Assembly (NCBI RefSeq): GCF_003429105.1
Contig: NZ_QVTD01000008.1
Span: 62,001-126,000, forward strand
Source of the DNA: Peribacillus glennii
GTDB lineage: Bacteria > Bacillota > Bacilli > Bacillales > DSM-1321
Direction of reading: 5' to 3'
DNA length: 64,000 nucleotides
Shown: positions 7,334 through 14,905 of the stretch, one piece after another
How positions within the stretch are numbered: the first letter of the stretch is position 1
Layout of the letters: each line of letters opens with the position of its first letter
Translations under genes and position numbers: made by a program
Notes under the pieces: model-generated
The model's input: only the letters and a program-made list of their open reading frames with translations
Told to the model about the DNA's origin: nothing
The model's database searches: none

Positions 7334-7475
7334 ATATCAGCGAATTTATAGATATATCCAGCGAAATCTTGAAAATGTCATAGGATTTTTAGATATATCA
7401 GCTGTATTTTTGAAATATCGGCTAAATTTCGGATAAATCGGCTGTATCCCTGATATATCAGCGGAATCTAATAAA
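7333..7475. repeat. Degenerate ~20-bp tandem repeat array 1
   Basis: Copies of TATATCAGCGAAATTT-like units begin at about 7333, 7353, 7394, 7416, 7438 and 7454 (steps 20, 41, 22, 22 and 16). The core ATATC(A)GC(G/T)G is kept while the rest varies. It is intergenic, and the short frame open across it on the minus strand merely repeats ADIS-type residues. A related array lies at 53.85 kb. Confidence 0.7.
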
Positions 7476-7731
7476 ACCGAAAACTCTGTATGTAGATAAA
7501 AATAGGTCGCATCACCTGATCTGCTCAGGCGAATTAGCCTCTGCATCTGAAAACGTATTGAATGCTGCTCCTTCTCTCAAACTTTGCGGGGATTCTTCAA
7601 GCGGCGGTGGTCCATTCAAAATGAAATAAAAAAGAAATCATAGGCATTTGGAAATTCAGTCTTGTTACAAGATTTTTGAAAACCCGAAGTTTTCCTTCCA
7701 ATTCCATAAGAATTCCCGGCAAATTCTGGTA

Positions 7732-7740
7732 TGGTATAAT
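7732..7740 (+). promoter_or_regulatory. Extended -10 promoter of the aspartokinase gene
   Basis: TGGTATAAT is a perfect extended -10 element; the -35 region is poor. It gives a leader of about 170 bases before the aspartokinase start. I saw no lysine riboswitch in this leader. The rest of the gap from 7476 to 7914 shows nothing recognisable. Confidence 0.55.
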
Positions 7741-7914
7741 ATTATTGATTTTTATGAAAGTTAACGTTTTTCATACTCTTTCGAATTAATTACAGTCCGC
7801 CATATGAATACATTTGTTTTTACTGTGTGGAATTTTCAGCTTGATTGTTTGGGGAAAAAGAGTAATAATAGATAATAATTTTACTGATAATTTTAACAAT
7901 TAGGGGATGTAAGA

Positions 7915-9282
7915 ATGAAGGTTACAAAATTCGGCGGTTCATCGCTGGCGTCAGGTGCTCAGTTAAAAAAGGTTTTGGATATTGTTGTGGCAGACCCGCA
8001 AAGAAAGGTAGTTGTGGTTTCGGCTCCTGGAAAACGGTATGCTGATGACATAAAAGTGACCGATTTATTGATTGAGTGCGCTAACCAGCATTTGCAATCC
8101 GGTGAAGCGCCGGAACTTGAAAACGCAATTGTAAGCAGATATGGCAGCATCGCTAAAGAACTGGATTTGCCTGAAACCATTACAGAACAAATTCGGAGGG
8201 ATCTTCTTAAGCTTTTGCAAGGAGATAAAAGCAGCCCGGAAAGATATATGGATGCTGTCAAGGCAAGCGGCGAGGACAATAATGCCAAACTGGTCGCAGC
8301 TTACTTCCAGAGCGAAGGATTGGATGCCGTTTATGTAAATCCCCAGGATGCGGGGCTTTTTGTCAGCGATGAAGCTGGTTATGTCAAAATTCTCCCTGAA
8401 TCATATGACAACCTGTATAAATTACGGGATGAGCCGGCGATCGTGGTCTTTCCTGGATTTTTCGGCTATAACAAGGCTGGTGAAATTGTGACGTTCTCAA
8501 GAAGTGGTTCCGATATAACGGGATCCATCCTGGCAAACGGGACAAAAGCGGAATTATATGAGAATTTCACGGATGTTGATGCCGTGTACTCTGTGAATCC
8601 GAATGTGGTAAAGAATCCAAAAGAGGTCCGGGAGCTTACATATCGGGAGATGAGGGAGCTTTCGTATGCCGGTTTCTCGGTGTTTCACGATGAAGCATTG
8701 ATTCCGGCTTTCCGTGCGGGCATCCCGGTGAATATAAAGAACACGAACAACCCATCTGCGGAAGGGACGAAGATCGTCAATAATCGGGATAATACGAATG
8801 GTCCTGTCATAGGTATTGCCAGTGACAATGGTTTTTGCAGCATTTATGTCAGCAAATACTTAATGAACCGGGAGATCGGGTTCGGGCGCAGGCTTTTGCA
8901 TATTTTAGAAGAGAATGGCCTGTCCTATGAGCATATCCCCTCTGGAATTGACGATATCTCAATCATCTTGCGCCAGGACCAGTTCGGCCAGGATCTGGAG
9001 GATAAAATTGTATCCCGGATCTACGAGGAACTCCAAGCCGATGAGGTAAAGGTGCAGCATGACCTATCGCTCATCATGATCGTCGGAGAAGGCATGCGGC
9101 AAAACGTGGGGACCACGGCAAGAGCCTCCAAGGCATTGGCCGGGGCGAAGGTGAATATCGAAATGATAAACCAGGGCTCCTCGGAAGTGAGCATGATGTT
9201 CGGGGTGAAAAATAAGGATGAAGGAAAAGCAGTCCGGGCATTATACGAAGAATTCTTCGCCTCTGTGCCGATTTCACGGTGA
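7915..9282 (+). CDS. yclM: Aspartate kinase III (YclM type)
   Basis: Phosphorylates aspartate, the first step towards lysine, threonine and methionine, in the cytoplasm. The 455 residues match the length and sequence of B. subtilis YclM (454 residues). The N-terminal kinase domain shows KFGGSS at residues 5-10, ASGEDNNAKL and GSDITGSILA; two ACT domains follow, and NVGTTARASKAL with NIEMINQGSSEVSMMFGV marks the second. YclM-type enzymes are monofunctional and respond to lysine plus threonine in B. subtilis. GGGGATG upstream of the ATG serves as the binding site. It is a single gene with its own terminator. Confidence 0.96.
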   Translation: MKVTKFGGSSLASGAQLKKVLDIVVADPQRKVVVVSAPGKRYADDIKVTDLLIECANQHLQSGEAPELENAIVSRYGSIAKELDLPETITEQIRRDLLKLLQGDKSSPERYMDAVKASGEDNNAKLVAAYFQSEGLDAVYVNPQDAGLFVSDEAGYVKILPESYDNLYKLRDEPAIVVFPGFFGYNKAGEIVTFSRSGSDITGSILANGTKAELYENFTDVDAVYSVNPNVVKNPKEVRELTYREMRELSYAGFSVFHDEALIPAFRAGIPVNIKNTNNPSAEGTKIVNNRDNTNGPVIGIASDNGFCSIYVSKYLMNREIGFGRRLLHILEENGLSYEHIPSGIDDISIILRQDQFGQDLEDKIVSRIYEELQADEVKVQHDLSLIMIVGEGMRQNVGTTARASKALAGAKVNIEMINQGSSEVSMMFGVKNKDEGKAVRALYEEFFASVPISR

Positions 9283-9293
9283 TCTATATTCCG

Positions 9294-9322
9294 ACCCATT
9301 GCAGCCTTGTAATGGGTTTTTT
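9294..9322 (+). terminator. Terminator of the aspartokinase gene
   Basis: ACCCATT (9294-9300) pairs with AATGGGT (9311-9317), followed by TTTTT. Confidence 0.85.
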
Positions 9323-9385
9323 AATGCGCACAAAGTTGGCATAATAAAAGGAATATAGATAAGATTGTATAATAAGAAAAAATGT

Positions 9386-9511
9386 ATGCAAAAAGGAACA
9401 GCTTGTTTAGGCAGAACACATCCACGTCCGCCACGTCCTTATGTTTTTCTCCTGTGTGATCAACAACATGTAGGCCGAGTACTAAGTCTCGCCAATCGGT
9501 GGGTTTTCTAA
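9386..9511 (+). CDS. Probable leader peptide of the ABC exporter (41 aa)
   Basis: A 41-residue frame (MQKGTACLGRTHPRPPRPYV and onward, ending LANRWVF) closes 17 bases before the exporter start. A TATAAT box at 9368-9373 and a CATAAT extended -10 at 9337-9345 lie just upstream. The binding site is weak. The composition looks coding, and the RPPRP core is the kind of sequence that slows ribosomes. Antibiotic-inducible exporters such as BmrCD of B. subtilis are controlled by translation of a leader peptide; a similar role here is inference. Confidence 0.55.
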   Translation: MQKGTACLGRTHPRPPRPYVFLLCDQQHVGRVLSLANRWVF

Positions 9512-9528
9512 TAACGGAAGGAAGATCT

Positions 9529-11259
9529 GTGAAAGATATGAGAAAATTGTCTTTTTTTCTAAAGCCCTATAAGCTCCCAATATTCGTCGCACTTTTCCTG
9601 ATGCTTTTCGAATTGGCCGTAGAGCTCATCCAGCCGCTCTTGATGGCGAAAATAATTGATGAAGGGATATTGCAGAATGATCTCCGAGTGGTTTATCTGT
9701 GGGGAAGTGTTCTTGTGGGAGTGTCCATCCTTGCTTTTATCGGGGGTATCGTGAATTCATTTGCTGCGTCCCATGTCAGCCAGGGTTTCGGATTTGATGT
9801 GAGGAAGAGTTTGTTTGAAAAAGTCCAATCCTTCTCCTTCACGAATCTTGATAAACTTTCCGCTTCATCTCTGATTACCAGATTAACAGGAGATGTCACC
9901 GTTCTTCAAAATACTGTGTTTATGGGCCTGCGAATCATGATGCGAGCCCCTCTGCTGGTAATTGGCGGGACGGTCATGGCTTTGTTGGTTGATGCTAAAT
10001 TAGCGTTCATCCTATTAATCACAATCCCGGTCCTGATCTACTTCCTTTTCTGGGTCATGGGCCGGGCCGGGAAGCTTTTTAAGGATGTTCAGTCAAGGCT
10101 GGACGCCGTAAATGGCATCATGCGGGAAAATTTAAACGGAATTCGCCTGATTAAGGCGTTTATCAGGAGAGACTTTGAGATTACAAAATTCCGGAATGCC
10201 GCTGATCGATTGAAGAACAAAACGGCTGCTTCTTTAAGATTAATAGAAACAACATTGCCCATTTTACTTTTGGTGATGAATATTAGCGTTATTGTGATCC
10301 TTTGGTTTGGCAGCAAACAAATAATCACAGGGGATATTAAGGTAGGGGAAGTGGTAGCGATCGTCAATTATGTAACGAGAATTACCGCCTCATTTTCCGT
10401 GTTTTCCTGGCTGATTATGGCGCTTTCAAGGGCCGGAGCATCAGCAGGGCGCATAAACGAAGTGTTTTCTACACACATAGATTTACTGGATATGGTAAAT
10501 GCCGACCCTGCTACGGAAATAAAGGCAGGGAGGGTAGAGTTTTGCAACGTTTCGTTCCAGTATCCGGCTGCGGAAAATCACGTGCTGAACCATGTATCTT
10601 TTGTGGCCGAACCAGGTGAAACGGTGGCCATTCTTGGAGGCACCGGTTCTGGGAAAACAACGCTTTTCCATTTGATTCCCCGACTATACGATGCTGATGG
10701 CGGGAAGGTGCTTATTGACGGTACAGATGTAAGGCAATTCAAGATTGAAACGTTGAGGAAACAAATTGGCGTCGTACCGCAGGAAGCCCATCTCTTTACT
10801 GGAACGGTACGGGAGAACATTGCCTGGGGAAAAGGAGAAGCAACAGATGATGAAATCGTAATTGCGGCCACCGACGCACAAATCCATGGCATGGTCGAAA
10901 AGCTGCCGGGACAATATGAAACAATCGTTGGACAAAAGGGCGTCAACCTATCGGGCGGGCAAAAGCAGCGCTTATCAATCGCAAGAGCTCTTGTCAGGAA
11001 ACCAAAGATCCTCCTTTTGGACGACAGTACCAGTGCTCTGGACGCCAACACGGAAACCAACCTGCTTCAGGCCTTGGAAAAGTACCTGTGTACTACTTTT
11101 ATCATTACCCAAAAAATCAGTACCGCGAAAGCTGCGGATTTGATTTTGCTCTTGGATGATGGACAGCTGATTGCAAAAGGGAGCCATGAAGAGCTGCTTA
11201 GAAGTGAGGGGCTTTATCAAAGAATTTATAAGTCCCAGTTTAGAGAGGAGGCCCTTTGA
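9529..11259 (+). CDS. yfiB: ABC exporter half-transporter, YfiB-like
   Basis: Half of a probable heterodimeric multidrug or lipid ABC exporter in the cytoplasmic membrane; 576 residues, close to B. subtilis YfiB. Six membrane helices fill about residues 1-300, then an ATPase domain with Walker A GGTGSGKTT near 370 and signature LSGGQKQR near 474. The catalytic Glu after Walker B is Asp (LLLDDSTSALD) and the H-loop His is Gln (IITQKIS, near 528), so its own ATP site is degenerate, as in BmrC-like partners. The GTG at 9529 is chosen for GGAAGGA upstream; an ATG at 9538 is possible. The partner gene follows one base after its stop. Confidence 0.88.
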   Translation: MKDMRKLSFFLKPYKLPIFVALFLMLFELAVELIQPLLMAKIIDEGILQNDLRVVYLWGSVLVGVSILAFIGGIVNSFAASHVSQGFGFDVRKSLFEKVQSFSFTNLDKLSASSLITRLTGDVTVLQNTVFMGLRIMMRAPLLVIGGTVMALLVDAKLAFILLITIPVLIYFLFWVMGRAGKLFKDVQSRLDAVNGIMRENLNGIRLIKAFIRRDFEITKFRNAADRLKNKTAASLRLIETTLPILLLVMNISVIVILWFGSKQIITGDIKVGEVVAIVNYVTRITASFSVFSWLIMALSRAGASAGRINEVFSTHIDLLDMVNADPATEIKAGRVEFCNVSFQYPAAENHVLNHVSFVAEPGETVAILGGTGSGKTTLFHLIPRLYDADGGKVLIDGTDVRQFKIETLRKQIGVVPQEAHLFTGTVRENIAWGKGEATDDEIVIAATDAQIHGMVEKLPGQYETIVGQKGVNLSGGQKQRLSIARALVRKPKILLLDDSTSALDANTETNLLQALEKYLCTTFIITQKISTAKAADLILLLDDGQLIAKGSHEELLRSEGLYQRIYKSQFREEAL

Positions 11260-11260
11260 T

Positions 11261-13072
11261 ATGAGACGGATCAACCCTTCAACAGGTCCAAGCCACCACC
11301 ATGCCCCTAAAACTGCAGCAAAGCCGCGCAACTGGGCATCCACTATCAAGCGTATCTGGATGTATCTGGCCAACAGAAAAGGGCTGTTGATCCTAGTTTT
11401 GTTCACGGTTGTTGCCAGCTCTGCAGCAAGCCTGCTCGGCCCCTATCTATTAGGAGTTGCAATAGATGACTTTATTGTGGCAGGGAACACCAGCGCTATG
11501 CTTACGCTTTTGGTTTCTTTGATCGGTGTTTACGTTTTTCAATCGGTTACTGTATGGCTGCAAAGTTTCTGGATGATCGGCATCGCCCAGGATACAGTAA
11601 ACACAATGCGCAATCAATTGTTCGAACATCTGCATAAATTGCCCATCAAGTTTTTCGACCACCGGCAGCACGGAGAATTGATGAGCCGCGTTACCAATGA
11701 TATCGAAAACGTTAGCTCCACCTTGAATAGCTCGGTTATCCAGATTTTCTCAAGCCTGCTGATGTTGGCTGGAACTGTTGCCGTCATGGTCTGGTTAAGT
11801 CCATTGCTCACATTGCTGACCCTTATGATCGTGCCTTTGATGTTTGCCGGAATGAAGTGGATCACGAACCGGACGGGCAGGCTGTTTAGGGAGCAGCAGC
11901 GGAATCTCGGAGAATTGAATGGATTTATGGAAGAAACCATCTCAGGCCAGCGGATCGTCAAGACATTCTCCCAGGAGGAAAAAGTGCTAGGCCATTTTGT
12001 TGAACGAAGTGAAAAACTAAAACATTCCGGATATCTGGCCCAGGCTTATTCAGGATTTATCCCCAAATTAATGAACGTCTTGAACAATCTTAGCTTTGCG
12101 ATCATTGCCGGTGTCGGCGGGATACTGGCCTTCAAGGGAGCCATCTCGATCGGGACGATTGTCATCTTTACAGAGTATTCAAGGCAGTTTACCCGTCCGT
12201 TAAACGATCTTTCGAATCAGTTTAACACACTGCTTTCCGCAGTAGCCGGTGCAGAAAGGGTCTTTGAAATTTTAGATGAGGAAGAAGAAGAAAAAGATGA
12301 AAAAGAAGCTGTAGGTTTAGCGAGTGTGGAGGGAAGAGTCTCTTTTGACAATGTATCATTTTCCTATGAAACGGGTTCAAACACAATCAAGAATGTTAGT
12401 TTTCAGGTGAACAATGGGGAAACGGTTGCACTAGTGGGGCCGACAGGAGCCGGGAAAACTACAATCATCAACTTGCTTTCACGCTTTTATGAACCTGATA
12501 GCGGACGGATTTTAGTGGACGGCCAGGATACCCGAAATGTTACAAGAGCCAGTCTTCGAAAGAATATGGGCTTTGTCTTGCAGGATTCTTTTTTGTTTGA
12601 AGGAAGCATTCTCGAAAACATTCGGTACGGCCGGCTTGAAGCCACGAATGCAGAGGTAGAGGAAGCTGCAAAACTTGCGAATGCCCATTCCTTCATAATG
12701 AAGCTGCCTCATGCTTACGACACGGTATTGAATCAAGATGGCGGCGGGATCAGCCAGGGGCAGCGGCAGCTGCTCTCCATTGCCAGAGCCTTATTGGCTG
12801 ATCCAAAGATTTTGATCCTTGATGAAGCAACGAGCAGCATCGATACCATTACCGAACTGAAAATCCAGGAGGCATTGCAGCGTTTAATGGAAGGAAGGAC
12901 CAGCTTTGTGATTGCGCACAGGCTTGGAACCATCCGAAAGGCGGACCAGATACTTGTCCTGCGTGAAGGCCGGATTATCGAGAGAGGAACTCATGAATCC
13001 CTTATGCGGGAAGAAGGGTTTTATTACGGGCTCTTTAATCGCCAGCATGCTGAAGGGCATTTGACCGGATGA
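11261..13072 (+). CDS. yfiC: ABC exporter half-transporter, YfiC-like
   Basis: Second subunit of the heterodimeric exporter, 603 residues (B. subtilis YfiC has 604). After a basic N-terminal extension come six membrane helices and an ATPase domain with Walker A GPTGAGKTT near 393, Walker B LILDEATSSID with the catalytic Glu, and H-loop His near 552. Its signature is ISQGQRQ instead of LSGGQ. The degenerate ATP site is therefore made of the weak Walker B and H-loop of YfiB plus this weak signature, while the other site is intact. GAGGAGG lies before the ATG at 11261 and overlaps the end of the previous gene; an upstream in-frame ATG at 11171 would sit inside it and is rejected. Confidence 0.88.
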   Translation: MRRINPSTGPSHHHAPKTAAKPRNWASTIKRIWMYLANRKGLLILVLFTVVASSAASLLGPYLLGVAIDDFIVAGNTSAMLTLLVSLIGVYVFQSVTVWLQSFWMIGIAQDTVNTMRNQLFEHLHKLPIKFFDHRQHGELMSRVTNDIENVSSTLNSSVIQIFSSLLMLAGTVAVMVWLSPLLTLLTLMIVPLMFAGMKWITNRTGRLFREQQRNLGELNGFMEETISGQRIVKTFSQEEKVLGHFVERSEKLKHSGYLAQAYSGFIPKLMNVLNNLSFAIIAGVGGILAFKGAISIGTIVIFTEYSRQFTRPLNDLSNQFNTLLSAVAGAERVFEILDEEEEEKDEKEAVGLASVEGRVSFDNVSFSYETGSNTIKNVSFQVNNGETVALVGPTGAGKTTIINLLSRFYEPDSGRILVDGQDTRNVTRASLRKNMGFVLQDSFLFEGSILENIRYGRLEATNAEVEEAAKLANAHSFIMKLPHAYDTVLNQDGGGISQGQRQLLSIARALLADPKILILDEATSSIDTITELKIQEALQRLMEGRTSFVIAHRLGTIRKADQILVLREGRIIERGTHESLMREEGFYYGLFNRQHAEGHLTG

Positions 13073-13084
13073 AAGGGGTTTTTT

Positions 13085-13246
13085 ATGTCCTTTTTGCTGG
13101 CCGGTGTAATTATCAAGATTCCGTATCTTCAAATCTTTCTTTTTCGAAAGCTCGCCAGGAGGCTGGTTTTCTTGTGGGAAAGATCAGGAAATATGTCAGA
13201 CAGCGGCCATGTTCGGGACAAAAGAACTGTTTTTACAAGGACATGA
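13085..13246 (+). CDS. Doubtful small ORF (53 aa)
   Basis: A 53-residue frame (MSFLLAGVIIKIPYLQIFLF then a basic stretch) starts 12 bases after the exporter stop, behind an AAAGGGG site. It has one hydrophobic segment followed by positive residues. A different frame starting at 13069 overlaps it. I cannot tell whether either is expressed. Confidence 0.25.
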   Translation: MSFLLAGVIIKIPYLQIFLFRKLARRLVFLWERSGNMSDSGHVRDKRTVFTRT

Positions 13247-13391
13247 AACTTAGTGCTTCTATGTTCGTATAATTTTGAAAGAAGGCCCGCCTTCAGACTA
13301 ACGATGGAAGGTAAATGGAAATAGGATAAGGGAATATGTCTACTTTTTCACAGGTACCGGTCTGTAGAAGAAAGCTTAGGAGGTTGTGAGG

Positions 13392-13817
13392 GTGAAGCGA
13401 ATTGGTGAATATGTTTTAGGGATCATCGGAGTTATTTTGTCAGGATTGATGCTGTTATTCGGATTGCTGTTTCTATTTGTAGAGGGAAATGGCCAGTTGA
13501 AATTGGAAATGGAAAAAATGATGCAGAGCGATCCGGCTTTGAACGGCACTGATATTACAGCGGTCATGAACATATTCGGGGCAATCGGCTGGGCGTTTAC
13601 AATTGCATCCATTCTTGGGTTTGTCCTTGGTTTAGTTGCAATTTTTGTATTAAAAGCACGGAAGCCAAAAGCGGCCGGAATATTCTTTATCACAGGTGGC
13701 GTCCTTGTAGGTCTGGTTTCAGTGGGGGCAGGCTTTTTGCCGGGGCTTCTTTATCTGATTGCGGGAATTATGTGCTTGGTACGTAAGGAAAAAACCGGGG
13801 ATTTTAATGCGGGCTGA
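13392..13817 (+). CDS. DUF4064-type membrane protein
   Basis: A 141-residue protein with four predicted membrane helices, starting with the pattern KRIGEYVLGIIG that opens DUF4064 proteins of Bacillaceae. The loop between the first two helices carries an acidic stretch (LKLEMEKMMQSDPALNGTD). Function is unknown. The GTG at 13392 is chosen because AGGAGG lies eight bases upstream; another GTG at 13386 is too close to it. It shares its direction with the next small gene but is 44 bases away. Confidence 0.75.
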   Translation: MKRIGEYVLGIIGVILSGLMLLFGLLFLFVEGNGQLKLEMEKMMQSDPALNGTDITAVMNIFGAIGWAFTIASILGFVLGLVAIFVLKARKPKAAGIFFITGGVLVGLVSVGAGFLPGLLYLIAGIMCLVRKEKTGDFNAG

Positions 13818-13861
13818 TATCTCTATAAAGACTGACTAAAGAGCAAGCAAAGGGGATAGAA

Positions 13862-14170
13862 ATGGCGACCATTATAATAAACCGCGAAAAACAACTGATG
13901 AACAAATTCAGGGACTATAAAATCCTTATGGATGATAGGGAGATCGGATCAATCAAGGACGGAGAAACGAAAGAATTCACGCTTGAACCTGGAGATTATA
14001 AACTGCAAATGCAAATTGACTGGTGCTTGAGCAAGGAAATTTCATTTACGGCAGGTGAGGGTGAAAGGGTCCGGTTCCAATGCGGCACCAGGATAACAGG
14101 AAAGAAAATGTTTAATGTGTTGAACTTAATGGAAAAGGCAGATGAAGTAGTATATCTTGACAGAAAATGA
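13862..14170 (+). CDS. Hypothetical beta-rich protein (102 aa)
   Basis: A 102-residue soluble protein. The middle (ILMDDREIGSIKDGETKEFTLEPGDYKLQM) is the pattern of a PEGA-like or carbohydrate-module-like beta sandwich: name of a ligand, small hairpin, then GxY-K. No signal peptide or membrane segment is present. AAAGGGGAT precedes the ATG. I do not know a function. Confidence 0.65.
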   Translation: MATIIINREKQLMNKFRDYKILMDDREIGSIKDGETKEFTLEPGDYKLQMQIDWCLSKEISFTAGEGERVRFQCGTRITGKKMFNVLNLMEKADEVVYLDRK

Positions 14171-14329
14171 CGTAAGCTCAGTTCCAAGCGCAGCTCTAAG
14201 CCTAACTGCCGCTGCCGCCTGAAACATGGAATAGTGCCTGACCGATTTATTTGAGTAAGCTCCCAAAACCAATTTTCGTCTGCAGAATACAACAAAACAT
14301 TTGTATAATAATTTGTTTGAGCAATATAT

Positions 14330-14358
14330 TTGTAAATCGTAATGATTCCGGTTATGAT
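14330..14358 (+). promoter_or_regulatory. Promoter with Zur box before rpmE2
   Basis: TTGTAA (14330-14335), 17 bases, TATGAT (14353-14358). The spacer holds TCGTAATGATTCCGG (14337-14351), which matches the Zur 7-1-7 site TCGTAAT-N-ATTACGA in the first half fully and the second with three mismatches. Zur bound here would block the promoter when zinc is plentiful. Confidence 0.75.
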
Positions 14359-14389
14359 GTGTTTATCAATAAAAAAAGAGGTGATACGT

Positions 14390-14647
14390 TTGAAACCGGA
14401 AATACATCCAGAATATCGTAAAGTAGTCTTTATGGACATGAACAGCGGCTTCAAGTTTTTAAGCGGATCCACAAAAAGTTCCAATGAAACGGTTGAATGG
14501 GAAGACGGGGAAACGTACCCTGTGTTAAAGGTTGAAGTAACTTCGGATACCCATACTTTTTATACCGGAAGGCAAAAATTTGCCGATAAAGGCGGAAGAG
14601 CCGAGCGCTTTATGCAAAAATATAAAATGAGTAATATTAATGGATAG
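14390..14647 (+). CDS. rpmE2: Ribosomal protein L31 type B (zinc-independent)
   Basis: An 85-residue L31 of the B type: it lacks the CxxC zinc ligands, so it can replace the zinc-containing L31 on ribosomes when zinc is scarce and free zinc for other proteins. Recognised by the start [16 protein letters not shown] and the [22 protein letters not shown] end. The TTG at 14390 is chosen because GAGGTGA lies six bases before it and the protein then begins as in relatives; the frame is open upstream to 14342 over the promoter. A Zur box in the promoter fits the role. Confidence 0.95.
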   Translation: MKPEIHPEYRKVVFMDMNSGFKFLSGSTKSSNETVEWEDGETYPVLKVEVTSDTHTFYTGRQKFADKGGRAERFMQKYKMSNING

Positions 14648-14651
14648 AACG

Positions 14652-14682
14652 AAGCCTGCATGTGTGATGCAGGCTTTTTTTT
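14652..14682 (+). terminator. Terminator of rpmE2
   Basis: AAGCCTGCA and TGCAGGCTT pair around a seven-base loop, followed by a long T run. Confidence 0.93.
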
Positions 14683-14889
14683 GAAGAAAAATACTATTTT
14701 AGAAGAATGGCTATCCAAAAATATTGTAGAAAAAACGGGAAAATAAATTGCTTTTAAAATAACCGCTATTTTATAATCAATAATAGAAAGAAAATTCTTA
14801 ATTTATAGAAAAGGGGGGGTTAGCGGTATAAAAAGCTGAATATCATTTAGAGAAAGAAAACTATAATTTTAAGAGAGGTGGGAGAAAGA

Positions 14890-14905
14890 ATGAAAGCGCT
14901 TAAAT
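14890..14905. promoter_or_regulatory. cre-like site at the start of cstA
   Basis: ATGAAAGCGCTTAAAT, covering the first codons of cstA, fits the CcpA site WTGNNARCGNWWWCAW with one mismatch. Binding there would act as a transcription roadblock, expected for a carbon-starvation gene. Confidence 0.5.

Noticed and set aside
7346-7546. A 66-codon minus-strand gene
   Set aside because: It is a frame through the degenerate repeat array and only repeats ADIS-like residues.
7476-7914. Lysine riboswitch before the aspartokinase gene
   Set aside because: The leader lacks the conserved lysine-aptamer segments; YclM-type enzymes are usually not under this switch.
13069-13272. A 67-codon plus-strand gene after the ABC exporter
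   Set aside because: Overlaps the exporter stop, has no binding site and no coding pattern; the alternative 53-codon frame was kept only at low confidence.
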